Source of the DNA: Palsa-360 sp963710315 | GTDB taxonomy: Bacteria > Acidobacteriota > Terriglobia > Acidiferrales > UBA7541 | Assembly (NCBI GenBank): GCA_963710315.1 | Contig: CAVPZW010000005.1 | Span: forward strand, 558,001-622,000 | DNA: 64,000 nt | Reading direction: 5' to 3' | Shown here: piece after piece, positions 1-10,502 of the stretch | Position numbering within the stretch: position 1 is the stretch's first letter | Layout of the letters: each line of letters starts with the position of its first letter | The notes under the pieces: model-generated | Databases searched by the model: none | What the model was told of the DNA's origin: nothing | What the model saw: only the letters and a program-made list of their open reading frames with translations | Translations under genes and position numbers: made by a program

Positions 1-90
1 CCATCGCGGCGGGCGCCATCGGTGGACCTTCCTCATGACCTGATAGTCGCGGGCTTGAATAAATTCCCAGACCATTCTGCGTGCTGTCAT
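1..90 (-). CDS. 5' end of an unidentified gene, cut by the window edge
   Basis: Thirty codons are open from an ATG at 88-90 to the window edge, and an AAGGAG ribosome-binding site lies about six bases upstream of that ATG. The peptide begins MTARRMVWEFIQARDYQV and is rich in Arg and Trp. The beginning loosely resembles the N-terminus of PAP2-type membrane phosphatases, but this is too short to assign a function. It follows the PHP gene on the same strand after about 65 bases, so the two probably share a transcript. Confidence 0.5.
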   Translation of the reverse strand, partial: MTARRMVWEFIQARDYQVMRKVHRWRPPRW

Positions 91-155
91 GGCTGCTCCT
101 TTTCCGTGCGGGCTGCCCCTGGAAACTCGGGGTAAACGAATACCGCCCGCGCTTG

Positions 156-1040
156 CTACGCCATCTGCTTTTGCTGCGCCGGCAGAGTGCGTATCAGGCT
201 TTTTGGCGTTGCGGGCTGTGGGCCGTTGATTGCAGCGCCCCAGCGGCGGACAAAATCCAGATCGATGAAATAGTTGACTGCCACGCCCGCAGGGACGAGA
301 GCCACTAGCGGGGCGAGCAGCATTGTCCAACGGTCTTGGCGCATCATTTCCCGGCAGAGCAGCAGGATGTCTCGTGTCAGCTTCCAGTAGCCGCCCGATT
401 CGCCGCAAAGACGGCCATGCCCGGCGCGCAGGCCGGCGAAAAACTCTTCCTTGTTTCTTGCTCCCGGCACTTCGGTGTAGGTGGTGCCCACCGAGGCGAG
501 TGCGTGGGCGTCGCTTCCGGCCACCTGAGTTTTGCAGCGCTTCCAGGCGAACTCGGCGGCAAGTTTGTTGGCGGAGGGCAGCATCTGGCCATTGCGAGCC
601 TCGACGGCAGGAAAATAGCCGGAAAACCATTCGTAGTCGTCCGCGTTTCGCTTCCCGGTCACCGAGGAAAACACGTGATTTATCGTGAAGAACAGGCGCT
701 GTTCGGAGAGATAGGCCAGCAAGCGGACGATGTCCTTTCGGCGGCGATTAATTTCCACATGCTGGCGTTCGGTAATGTCATACACGCCGACATGAGCCTC
801 CGTGCCGCTGGGCATGGTGCAAGTGACCTCTTCGCTGACAAAGAAATCCGGGTGGCAGCGCAACTCTTCCGCGCCACTGATGGAGTCGTGATCGGTTAAG
901 GTGACCAGGTCCATGCCGCGCTTGCGCAGCGTGGAGTAGACATCCTGCGGGAGGCTATAACTCTCCAGAAAAAAATGGCGCAGGATGGCCACGGGCAAAG
1001 TGCCGGAGTGAAGCGAGTGGACGTGCAGGTCGCATTTCAT
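156..1040 (-). CDS. PHP-domain metal-dependent phosphoesterase with C-terminal membrane helix
   Basis: This 294-residue protein carries the signature of the PHP (polymerase and histidinol phosphatase) superfamily. DLHVH is at residues 4-8, TDHD at 49-52 and GSDAHA at 175-180, which together supply the metal ligands of a TIM-like barrel. Residues about 238-258 form a hydrophobic segment followed by a basic tail, so the enzyme is probably anchored to the inner membrane near its C-terminus. The substrate is not predictable; members hydrolyse nucleotides, polyphosphates or phosphosugars. It is divergent from the MGDG-synthase-like glycosyltransferase and sits upstream of the partial gene at the left edge, so a role in envelope or lipid phosphate metabolism is possible (inference). 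Confidence 0.85.
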   Translation of the reverse strand: MKCDLHVHSLHSGTLPVAILRHFFLESYSLPQDVYSTLRKRGMDLVTLTDHDSISGAEELRCHPDFFVSEEVTCTMPSGTEAHVGVYDITERQHVEINRRRKDIVRLLAYLSEQRLFFTINHVFSSVTGKRNADDYEWFSGYFPAVEARNGQMLPSANKLAAEFAWKRCKTQVAGSDAHALASVGTTYTEVPGARNKEEFFAGLRAGHGRLCGESGGYWKLTRDILLLCREMMRQDRWTMLLAPLVALVPAGVAVNYFIDLDFVRRWGAAINGPQPATPKSLIRTLPAQQKQMA

Positions 1041-1074
1041 GATGGGGAAATTCTCTCAAAATGACTTTGCTAAC

Positions 1075-1116
1075 TTGTTACTCAATGTTTAAAAACTCGT
1101 AACAATCGTCTGTTAC
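1075..1116. promoter_or_regulatory. Possible operator in divergent promoter region
   Basis: TTGTTAC at 1075-1081 is repeated in inverted orientation as GTAACAA at 1099-1105, with a further direct TGTTAC at 1111-1116. The repeats sit in the AT-rich gap between the divergent PHP and glycosyltransferase genes. The spacing of about two helical turns between half-sites suits a dimeric regulator, but no -35/-10 pair was securely identified. Confidence 0.3.
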
Positions 1117-1161
1117 TAATTGAACACAAATAGGTTAACGACCGAGGAGGTGCGACGCTTG

Positions 1162-2364
1162 ATGGCAGACGGAATGTCCGGCCCGCGCGACCGCAGACGC
1201 CGCATCCATCTTATTTTCTTTGACGCCGGCGGAGGCCACCGCAATGCCGCTACCGCTTTGCAGGTGCAAATAGAGAAGTTAGGCCTGCCGCTGGATGTGT
1301 CCCTGGTAAACCTTCAAGAAGTACTTGATCCTCTGGATATCCTCCGCAAGATGACCGGAATTCGCATTCAGGACATGTACAACAAGATGCTGCGCAACGG
1401 GTGGACGCTTGGCAGTCCGCAGCTGATGCGCGTGCTGCAGCTTGTGGTGCGCACGTACCACGGGCCGTCCGTGCGCGTGCTGGAACAGTTCTGGAAGCAG
1501 GACTCGCCGGACATGGTGGTGTCGCTGGTGCCGCACTTCAACCGAGCCATGCGCGAAAGTCTTGGGAATGCGCTTCCCGGGCGGCCTTTTGTCACCGTGC
1601 TGACGGACCTTGCGGACTATCCGAAACATTTCTGGATCGAGAAAGAATCACAATACATCGTGTGCGGAACGGAGCGCGCCGTGGAGCAGGCTCGCGCGCT
1701 GGGGCACATGGATGGCACCGTTTTCCGGACTTCCGGGATGATTCTTCATCCGCGCTTTTATGAGCCAAGCGAAGTGGACCGTGCGGCCGAGCGAAAGAAG
1801 CTTGGTCTCGATCCGGACTTGCCAACTGGCATTGTTTTGTTTGGCGGATATGGCACTTGGAAAATGCTGGACATCCTGCGGCGGATCAATCGAACTAACT
1901 TGCAAGTGCAGCTCATCATGATTTGCGGGCGGAATGAAAAATTGGCGGAGGCGCTGCGGCGCGAACCGTCGCGCATTCCCATTCACGTTGAAAGTTTCAC
2001 GACGCAAATTCCACATTTCATGGGGCTCTCGGATTTCTTTATCGGCAAGCCGGGGCCGGGAAGCATCAGCGAGGCGCTCTCCCGGCGTCTGCCCGTGATT
2101 ATCGATTGCAATGCGTGGACGCTGCCGCAGGAGCGCTACAACGCGCGGTGGGTGCGCGAGAAAAAAGTGGGCATCGTGGTGGGCAGCCACCGGGAAACGG
2201 CGGACGCCGTGGCCGAATTGTTAAAGCCGGGCGAACTGGCGCAATTCCAGGCGCGCGCCGGGGCCATGGAAAATCGCGCAATTTTTGAAATTCCGGCTAT
2301 TTTTGAAAAAATCCTCGCGGAGAGCTCCGAAGACGTATTGGCGGAATCTGAAAGTAAAATTTGA
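1162..2364 (+). CDS. MGDG synthase-like glycosyltransferase (GT28 family)
   Basis: The protein of about 400 residues has a two-domain GT-B layout. The N-terminal domain carries the DAGGGHRNAA loop typical of monogalactosyldiacylglycerol synthases and processive diacylglycerol glucosyltransferases. The C-terminal domain carries the UDP-sugar-binding segment, including VLFGGYG, SDFFIGKPGPGSISEAL and QERYNARWV. It probably transfers a sugar to a lipid at the cytoplasmic membrane face. An upstream TTG at 1120 would add 14 residues but has no ribosome-binding site. ATG at 1162 has GAGGAGG about 11 bases upstream and is preferred. The exact lipid acceptor and donor sugar are unknown. Confidence 0.8.
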   Translation: MADGMSGPRDRRRRIHLIFFDAGGGHRNAATALQVQIEKLGLPLDVSLVNLQEVLDPLDILRKMTGIRIQDMYNKMLRNGWTLGSPQLMRVLQLVVRTYHGPSVRVLEQFWKQDSPDMVVSLVPHFNRAMRESLGNALPGRPFVTVLTDLADYPKHFWIEKESQYIVCGTERAVEQARALGHMDGTVFRTSGMILHPRFYEPSEVDRAAERKKLGLDPDLPTGIVLFGGYGTWKMLDILRRINRTNLQVQLIMICGRNEKLAEALRREPSRIPIHVESFTTQIPHFMGLSDFFIGKPGPGSISEALSRRLPVIIDCNAWTLPQERYNARWVREKKVGIVVGSHRETADAVAELLKPGELAQFQARAGAMENRAIFEIPAIFEKILAESSEDVLAESESKI

Positions 2365-2543
2365 AATTTCAGATTTGAGATTTAAGATTAGAACCGTAAA
2401 TTCAAAATCGAGAAGTTCGATTCTAGCGGGATTCTCCGGGTAGTCCGGGCCAGATGACGATAACCCCGGCAGATAAACTGCAAGCAAGTGTTGCATCGAC
2501 CAGTTGAGACCGCCCATCTTATCGGTAACTACCTTTTGAAGTG

Positions 2544-3020
2544 CTAAACAACTAAAGTTGGCCTTCGACGAATCTGCGGTAGATAGAAAATGAAATAATA
2601 GATCGTGCTTCCCCAGAAGAATCCGCCAAGCATTAGAGCGAAAGACGCAAACTTGATGGCTTTGGGAGAATCGTCGAACCTATACCAATACCGCCACATT
2701 CCGAAGAAAAGAAAATTTACTCCAAGCGCCACAATTAGTCCCAAAAGCCCGGATATGAACTCGATAGGAAATGGCATTTGTGAAAGATCGGGCCAAGGCC
2801 GAAACCTAAGACCTGTCAATGCAATTACGCACAAAGTCCCCACCAGGAACAATTTCGCAGCGGTACGAGAGCAAATGAACGCATCTATTGCGTTCCGCCA
2901 TGACGCTTGAAATTCCCTATACGCCGGAGGCTCTTCCTTCAACAATAGGTAGTAGGCCCCAATCCCTGCTAAGACGATCAAGATGGTTGCAGGAATGATA
3001 GTCTCGAATCTTTCGAGCAC
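2544..3020 (-). CDS. Small multi-pass membrane protein of unknown function
   Basis: The product of about 158 residues has four hydrophobic segments: one near the N-terminus, two in the middle and one near the C-terminus. It ends in a basic RRR-containing tail. No enzymatic motif was recognised. GTG at 3020 is chosen because GGAGGG lies eight bases upstream; a TTG five codons further upstream overlaps that site. It stands alone between the glycosyltransferase and gpmI, with a repeat-bearing spacer on its 5' side. Confidence 0.6.
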   Translation of the reverse strand: MLERFETIIPATILIVLAGIGAYYLLLKEEPPAYREFQASWRNAIDAFICSRTAAKLFLVGTLCVIALTGLRFRPWPDLSQMPFPIEFISGLLGLIVALGVNFLFFGMWRYWYRFDDSPKAIKFASFALMLGGFFWGSTIYYFIFYLPQIRRRPTLVV

Positions 3021-3344
3021 GATTTCTCCCTCCAATCTCTACTGCTACTCGCCATTTGAGATCGATTCCCTTGGCATTGTACAGCCGTTCGCGGATTGTG
3101 CCCGATAAGTCGTCTTATTGTCATCTGGCTTTTTTTGGGTTTTGGCCAGGGGACAATGTTTCGAGCCTGTCCCATTTTTCGCATTGCTAGTGATGAGGAC
3201 TCCATGGCGCAGATCACCTGACTAAACTGCTGAGACCAAATTCACATGCGGTAGGACGGTGGAGTTCAGGTCACGCGAGTTGTTGAGTCGATCTTAGTGT
3301 GGACGATTCACGAACCACGCCTCACTGAACTTCGGGCAAGCGAA
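3021..3344. other. Intergenic stretch with no recognisable gene
   Basis: About 320 bases between the small membrane protein and the tandem repeat block before gpmI. It is presumably the promoter region of the membrane protein gene. No coding potential, hairpin or RNA gene was recognised. Confidence 0.4.
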
Positions 3345-3407
3345 TCACCGGTCACGAATCACGATTCACAAATCACGATTCACCAGTCACTAGTCACCAA
3401 TCACCAG

Positions 3408-3412
<5 letters not shown>
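3345..3412. repeat. Degenerate tandem repeat (CACGATTCAC-like units)
   Basis: A run of short direct repeats with about 7-10 base periodicity, built from variants of ATCACGATTCAC, AGTCACTAGTCACC and AATCACCAGTCAC, ending over the 3' end of gpmI. It is a simple-sequence intergenic repeat. Unit length and lack of unique spacers exclude a CRISPR array. Confidence 0.7.
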
Positions 3413-4969
<1,557 letters not shown>

Positions 4970-4992
4970 AGGGTTTTAGATTTCGTCGGGAG

Positions 4993-6302
4993 TTATTTTC
5001 GTGCCAGGGCTGCGCGGCCTGGGAATTTTGCGGCGGCGCCCAACTCTTCCTCGATGCGCATAAGCTGGTTGTACTTGGCGACGCGGTCGGTGCGCGAGGC
5101 GGAGCCGGTCTTGATCTGGCCGGTGCCCATGGCGACCACGAAATCGGCGATGAAGGTGTCTTCGGTTTCGCCGGAGCGGTGCGAGACGATGGAGGCGTAG
5201 CCGGCTTTGCGCGCCATTTCGATTGCTTCGATGGTTTCGGTCACCGTGCCGATCTGATTGAGCTTGATCAGGATGGCGTTGCCGATTTTTTCGGTGATGC
5301 CGCGCTGCAGGCAGCTCCGTATTGGTCACGAAAATATCGTCGCCGACGAGTTGAATCTTGCCGCCCAGCTCGGCGGTGATGATGTTTCCATCCGGCCCAA
5401 TCGTCTTCGGCCAGGCCGTCTTCGATGGAGACGATGGGGAACTGGCGGACCCAGTCGGCCCAGAATGCGGTCATCTGCTCCGAGGTGCGCGCGGACTTGT
5501 CGGACTTCTTGAAGACATATTTGCCGCTGGCCTTGTCGTAGAACTCGCTGGCGGCGGGATCGAGCGCGATGGACGACGTGTTCGCCGGGCTTGTAGCCGG
5601 CTGCGGTGATGGCTTCGAGCACGACTTCGATGGCTTCTTCATTCGATTTCAAGTTGGGCGCGAAGCCGCCTTCGTCGCCGACCGCCGTGGAATAGCCGCG
5701 CTTGTGCAGCACGGCCTTCAGGCGGTGGAAGACTTCGACGCCCATGCGCAAGGCTTCGTCGAAAGTTTTCGCGCCGACGGGCATGGCCATGAATTCCTGC
5801 AGGTCCACGGAATTGTCGGCATGCGCGCCGCCATTCAGGATATTCATCATGGGCACGGGAAGCGTGTTGCCGGAATGGTCGCTGGAATAGCGCGAGAGAT
5901 ATTTGTACAGCGGCTGGCGCTGCCGCCACTGCCGCAGCGCGCGCCGCGGCCATGGAGACGGCGAGGATGGCGTTCGCGCCTAGATTGCCTTTGTTGGGCG
6001 AGCCGTCGGTCTCGATCATGCGGCGGTCGAGCGCGCGCTGGTCGGCGGCGTCCAGGCCGGCTACGGCGCGGGCAATCGCGCCATTCACGTTGGCGACGGC
6101 CTTGAGCACGCCCTTGCCGAGATAGCGGGACTTGTCGCCGTCGCGCAATTCGATGGCTTCGTGCTCGCCGGTGGATGCGCCGGAGGGCACCGCGGCGCGG
6201 CCCGAGCGCGCCGCCTTCGAGGATCACGTCCGCTTCCACGGTGGGATTGCCGCGCGAATCGATGATCTGCCTGCCATGCACGCGCGCGATTTTGGTGGAC
6301 AT
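4993..6302 (-). CDS. eno: Enolase (phosphopyruvate hydratase), frameshifted
   Basis: Enolase dehydrates 2-phosphoglycerate to phosphoenolpyruvate. Recognisable blocks in order are IARVHGRQIIDSRGNPTVE, SGASTGEHEAIELRD, MMNILNGGAHADN, VGDEGGFAP, IKLNQIGT and SHRSGETED, which include metal and catalytic residues. The frame is broken at about 6200, 5930, 5577, 5398 and 5308. Every break is repaired by dropping one base, restoring about 434 residues, the normal enolase length. ATG at 6302 has GGAGG seven bases upstream. Enolase is normally essential, so five lesions suggest consensus error rather than decay, unless another copy exists elsewhere. The following gene is gpmI. Confidence 0.9.
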
Positions 6303-6496
6303 TGCGCCTCCAGGTGAAAAATTCAAAACCAATGAAACCACAGATGAACACAGATAAAAACTGATAAACACAGATGAACCCGGATAAAGGAAATGAAAGT
6401 TCAGAGTTGATCGTTGAGAGTTAGCAGTTCAGAGTAAACGTCATCCGCGCAGCGGTTTCACTCTTAACTCTCGACTGTCGACTCTCAACTACCTTC
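6303..6496. repeat. Repeat-bearing spacer between glgC and eno
   Basis: Bases about 6335-6390 hold imperfect direct repeats of CACAGATGAACACAGATAAA. Bases about 6405-6490 hold an imperfect inverted repeat built on GAGAGTTAGCAGTTCAGAGT and its complement in ACTCTCGACTGTCGACTCTC. Both look like simple-sequence intergenic repeats. A promoter for eno may lie here but no clear one was found. Confidence 0.5.
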
Positions 6497-7733
6497 TCAT
6501 TCCGGGTCCTCGATCATGGACTCTTCGCGGACGACCACTACGATGCCGCTTTCGGTTACGTGATAGCGCTGGCGGTCGGCTTCGAGGTCATAGCCGATTT
6601 CGGCGCGCTCAGGAATGGTGACGTGGCGGTCGATGATGGCGTTGCGGACGCGGGCGTGGCGTCCGATGTTCACATGGTTGAACAGGATGGAATTTTCGAC
6701 CTCGCAGTAGCTGTTGATGCGCACGTCATAGCCCAGCACGGAGCGGTTTACGCGGCCTCCGGAAATGATCGACCCTCCGCGCCACCATGGAATCCAGCGC
6801 AACGCCCATGCGGCCGGGATCGGCGAACACGGTTTTCACCGGCGGATATTGGTGTTGCCAGGTGCGGAGGGGCCAGGACTTGTCATACAGATTGAATACG
6901 GGCGACACGGAGACCAGGTCCATGTTGGCTTCGTAGTAGGCCTCGATGGTGCCCACGTCGCGCCAGTATTGCGGGCCGACCTTATTTTCGTCGATGAAGT
7001 TGTAGGCGAAGACGCGATATTTCGAAAAGATGCGCGGCAGAATGTCGCGGCCGAAATCGTGTTTGGAATTGGGGTCCTCGGCGTCCGCCAGCAGCGCTGG
7101 AATCAGCAGCTGCGTGTTGAAGACGTAGACGCCCATGGAGGCGTTGACCATGTCCGGATGCAGGTGCGAGCGCTTGGGCGATTCGGGCTTTTCCTCGAAG
7201 CCCACGATGCGCCAGTTTGCATCGGTTTCGATCACGCCGAAGCGGCCTGCTGCTTCCTGCGGACGTGAATTTCCAACGTGGCCACGGTCACATCGGCGCC
7301 GGCATCCACATGCTGCTGAAGCATCTTCTGGTAGTTCATCTTGTAGATGTGGTCGCCGGACAAGATGATGACGTAGCGCGAGTGCTCGCTGCCGATGGAA
7401 TAGATGTTCTGGTAAACGGCGTCGGCGGTTCCCAGGTACCAGTTGGTGGAGACGCGCATTTGCGGCGGCAAGGACTTCGATGAATTCGCCAAGGCCCAGG
7501 AGTTGCGACCAGCCCTGCCGGATATGCCGGTTGAGCGAAAGCGCCTTGTACTGCGTCAGGACGAAAACGCGGCGCAGATCGCTGTTAATGCAGTTGGAAA
7601 GCGTGATGTCGATAATGCGGTAGACGCCGCCGAATGGCACAGCGGGTTTGGCGCGGTCGCGCGTGAGCGGCCACAGCCGCTCACCCTGACCGCCCGCCAG
7701 CAAAACGCCGATCGCATCTCGCATCAGGGACAT
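6497..7733 (-). CDS. glgC: Glucose-1-phosphate adenylyltransferase (frameshifted)
   Basis: ADP-glucose pyrophosphorylase makes ADP-glucose from ATP and glucose 1-phosphate, the committed step of bacterial glycogen synthesis. The N-terminal nucleotidyltransferase signature is LLAGGQGERLWPLT with RAKPAVPFGG; NWYLGTADAV and SGDHIYKMNY follow. The C-terminal left-handed beta-helix segment includes IISGGRVNRSVLG. The frame breaks near 7468, 7262 and 6778. The first and third are repaired by removing one base, the middle one by removing two or adding one, restoring about 410 residues. A TTG and ATG are adjacent at the start; ATG at 7733 was chosen. It heads the glgC-eno-gpmI run. Confidence 0.88.
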
Positions 7734-7869
7734 CAAGGGTCTCTTTGCCTGCTCTCAAATGGCCGGGAGCAAAGCTGTCTGCTCCGCCATTCTAGCAGGT
7801 GGGCGGAAAAGTCCAATACCCTCTGTCTTGGGCGGTTCTGGAGGGACGGCGGGCCGGAAAAAACAAAGC

Positions 7870-7942
7870 TTGACTTCGGCAGGCGGGTCCGATAGAAGTG
7901 AGTGCCAATAGGCTGTCAGGGGCTGGTTGGGCCTCTTATAAT
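7870..7942 (+). promoter_or_regulatory. Candidate promoter(s) for rpsU
   Basis: A consensus -10 TATAAT at 7937-7942 lies 55 bases before the rpsU start, with a weak -35 (TGTCAG) 17 bases upstream. A second candidate pairs TTGACT at 7870-7875 with TAGAAG at 7893-7898, also 17 bases apart. Confidence 0.45.
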
Positions 7943-7997
7943 CCTCATGGTTAATAGCAATCATTGCCACATGCATCGGAAGGCGGGTGAAGTCTAA

Positions 7998-8195
7998 GTG
8001 GCTGAAGTCAGCATTCAGGAAGGTGAGTCTCTGGAAAATGCACTGCGTCGTTTCAAGCGCAAAGTGCAACAGGAAGATATCATCAAGGAAATCAAGAAAC
8101 ACAGTTACTACATGAAGCCTGGAGAGAAGCGCCGCGCCAAGCAAGCGTTATCGCGCAAGCGTCTCCGCAAAAAGCAGCGACGGGAGCTGGACTAA
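7998..8195 (+). CDS. rpsU: 30S ribosomal protein S21
   Basis: The 65-residue basic protein is a full-length S21. It has the expected LENALRRFKRKVQQEDIIKE core followed by a Lys/Arg-rich tail (KRRAKQALSRKRLRKKQRR). S21 binds near the 3' end of 16S rRNA and assists translation initiation. It starts with GTG at 7998. The gene stands alone between glgC (divergent) and the zinc-ribbon gene. Confidence 0.95.
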   Translation: MAEVSIQEGESLENALRRFKRKVQQEDIIKEIKKHSYYMKPGEKRRAKQALSRKRLRKKQRRELD

Positions 8196-8351
8196 ACTCC
8201 CCCAGGCAAGCAACACGACCCGGGATTTTCCAGAGCACCTTCGGCCAATCAGAATTGGGACCCACGTTCTTCCCCGGCGTATCCCAGCCAGATCTGGTTT
8301 GGCCGGGGGTGTCGTGGGCTCTCCAACCAGTGTGGAGCCCCGGAGCTGCGT

Positions 8352-8660
8352 ATGGAATATCACGATAAGGTCCTGAAGTGTGCGGAATGCAGTCAGGAGT
8401 TTGTCTTCACCGCCGGCGAACAGATGTTTTTCGCCGACAAGGGCTTCAAAAACGAGCCCAAGCGGTGCAAGGACTGCAAGGCCAAGCGCTCTCAGAGTCC
8501 GGGTCCCGGCAACAACAATACCTTCCAACGTGCGGAAACCAAGACGACCTGCTCGCAGTGCGGAAAGGAAACTACGGTTCCTTTCCGCCCGACGCAGGGC
8601 CGGCCCGTGTTCTGCCGCGAATGTTTCCAGCAGCGGCGGACCATGAGCGCACAGGCGTAG
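8352..8660 (+). CDS. Zinc-ribbon protein of unknown function
   Basis: This 102-residue protein contains two zinc-binding modules. CAEC and CKDC (residues about 10-13 and 40-43) form the first ribbon; CSQC and CREC (about 67-70 and 88-91) form the second. The first matches the small 'probable zinc-ribbon' family common in bacteria; its role is unknown, though nucleic-acid binding is typical for such folds. GGAG lies seven bases before the ATG. The 156 bases between rpsU and this gene contain imperfect hairpins, so coupling to rpsU is uncertain. Confidence 0.8.
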   Translation: MEYHDKVLKCAECSQEFVFTAGEQMFFADKGFKNEPKRCKDCKAKRSQSPGPGNNNTFQRAETKTTCSQCGKETTVPFRPTQGRPVFCRECFQQRRTMSAQA

Positions 8661-9038
8661 TTCGCGGGAGAAGTTCGCGGTCTCCGATCGCTGCCTGTGT
8701 GGGCGGCGCGGCGAATATCTCGCTGGTGTCACGCCGATTCGTTCCCTCGCTCCTTAGCGCTACTTTTTTGCCTGCATGATGTTCTCGGGTGCTTGATCGC
8801 CTACTCGCATTTATCCGCCAGCAAATGTGTTCGGTTTTTGTAGGACAGCCACTCCTGGCTGTCTGCTTTTGCGCCGCCATTGCAGAAATTGAAGAGGACA
8901 GCCAAGAGTGTCTGTCCTACGCAAGAATTCCTTCAAATTGAATGTTGCGCGCCGCGCGTTTAGTATGTGCGGGGCATGTGAGGCCGGTTTTAGCTGCGCG
9001 ACAAGCGCCGCACGCCACACTTTGGAAAGATCGGGAAA
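8661..9038. other. Intergenic region containing a palindromic repeat
   Basis: Apart from the hairpin listed separately at 8839-8921 and an AT-poor leader before the DUF6986 gene, no gene or RNA was recognised in these 378 bases. Confidence 0.4.
8839..8921. repeat. Palindromic intergenic repeat (GTAGGACAGCC type)
   Basis: Arms at 8839-8863 and 8897-8921 are complementary at 22 of 25 positions (TGTAGGACAGCCACTCCTGG against its inverted partner) around a 33-base loop. It follows the zinc-ribbon gene and may act as a transcriptional hairpin, although no T-tract follows. Confidence 0.75.
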
Positions 9039-10484
9039 ATGAAAACATCATTGTCGGATTCTGCAATTCAATCGGCGTTGCGAATTTTGGAAGGGCCTTC
9101 CGCGGCGTTCGCGCGCCGCTATCCTGGCGAAACAGGGCGCCGCCAGCCGGTGCACGTCGTGTACGGCGGCGCGCATTTGTTTCATGCCGATATCTCCAGG
9201 CGGCTTGGCGACGGGGCCCTCGCCGTCCTCAAGGAATTCGCGCCGGACGCTTTCAGTTTTGCGCGCGCGATTGGACTGCCGGGAGCGGCGTCGCTGCCAA
9301 AGACCGGCAAGCAAGCGGCAGCGGCCGAGCGGCTGTTCGCCAAGTCGCCTGAAAAATTGCGGCTCGAAAATCGCGCGGCCTGGCTGGCCCACAAGATTTA
9401 CAGCGGCGTGCTCGAAAAATTGAAGCGCGAGCCGGTTGAGGATTTTCGCATCGACTTCGAAGACGGCTACGGAAATCGTCCCGACGCGGAAGAGGATCAG
9501 CACGCCAGGCTTGCCGCCGAGGAAGTAGCCAAGGGATTCAAAGAGGGTTCGCTGCCGCCGTTTATCGGCATACGCTTGAAGCCGTTCACGCCGGAGTTGC
9601 GCGACCGCAGCATGCGCACGCTCAATCTTTTCATGAGCGCACTGTGCGAAGCCACCAGCGGACGGCTTCCCTCGAACTTCGTCGTCACTTTGCCCAAAGT
9701 TGTGATCCCCGAGCAGATGGCCGCGCTCACGCACCTGCTCGATGCCATGGAACCCGCGCTGGGGCTGGAAAAAGGTTCGCTGCGATTCGAGATGATGATC
9801 GAAACAACGTCGGCCATTCTCAACGAGCGCGGCGAATCCAACTTGCCGCGCTTCCTGGACGCCGCGGGCGGACGCTGCATCGCCGCGCATTTCGGCACCT
9901 ACGATTACACGGCAAGCTGCAGCATCACGGCGGCCTACCAAGCGATGGATCACCCCGCATGCGACTTTGCCAAAAACATGATGCAAGTGGCATTCGCGGG
10001 CACCGGCCTGTGGCTCTCCGATGGAGCAACCAACGTGCTTCCCACGCCGCCTCATCGAGCCGAAAAGGGCAAGCGGCTCTCGCGCGCGCAGCAGCAGGAA
10101 AACATTGCGGCCGTGCATCGCGCCTGGCGGCTGCACTATGGGCACATCCAGCATTCGCTGATTACCGCGTACTATCAGGGATGGGATTTGCATCCTGCGC
10201 AGCTTCCCACGCGCTACGCGGCCGTATTTGCATTTTTTCTGGAAGGGCTGGATTCCTCCGCCGCGCGGCTCAAGAACTTCGTCGAGAAAGCGGCCAAGGC
10301 AACGCTTGTCGGCGACGTGTTTGACGATGCGGCCACCGGGCAGGCCCTACTGAATTTCTTTCTCCGAGCGATCAATTGCGGGGCGATCAGCGAAGCGGAT
10401 GCGCAGCGCCTGACTGGAGTTACGGTCGAGGAACTACATTTCGGGTCGTTTCTGAAAATCCTAAACAATAGAACAAGAAAATGA
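9039..10484 (+). CDS. DUF6986-type CitE/malate-synthase-like lyase
   Basis: The 481-residue protein belongs to the HpcH/HpaI-CitE-malate synthase TIM-barrel group, in the family now called DUF6986 and often misnamed 'phosphoenolpyruvate kinase'. Family-type active-site elements are visible: RIDFEDGYG at about residues 137-145, an IGIRLKPF arginine strand, LRFEMMIETTSAI (Mg-ligand glutamate) and AAHFGTYDY. Members of the wider fold condense or cleave C-C bonds using glyoxylate or acyl-CoA substrates. The gene converges on the ureide operon, whose end product would be glyoxylate, so a glyoxylate-handling aldolase or synthase is a reasonable inference. The reaction itself is unproven. Confidence 0.75.
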   Translation: MKTSLSDSAIQSALRILEGPSAAFARRYPGETGRRQPVHVVYGGAHLFHADISRRLGDGALAVLKEFAPDAFSFARAIGLPGAASLPKTGKQAAAAERLFAKSPEKLRLENRAAWLAHKIYSGVLEKLKREPVEDFRIDFEDGYGNRPDAEEDQHARLAAEEVAKGFKEGSLPPFIGIRLKPFTPELRDRSMRTLNLFMSALCEATSGRLPSNFVVTLPKVVIPEQMAALTHLLDAMEPALGLEKGSLRFEMMIETTSAILNERGESNLPRFLDAAGGRCIAAHFGTYDYTASCSITAAYQAMDHPACDFAKNMMQVAFAGTGLWLSDGATNVLPTPPHRAEKGKRLSRAQQQENIAAVHRAWRLHYGHIQHSLITAYYQGWDLHPAQLPTRYAAVFAFFLEGLDSSAARLKNFVEKAAKATLVGDVFDDAATGQALLNFFLRAINCGAISEADAQRLTGVTVEELHFGSFLKILNNRTRK

Positions 10485-10502
10485 CGCTGAAGCGGAGGAA
10501 CC

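Noticed and set aside
9048..10193. Long open frame (381 codons) antisense to the DUF6986 gene
   Set aside because: No similarity to any family, and an intact conserved enzyme is encoded opposite; long antisense frames are common in GC-rich DNA.
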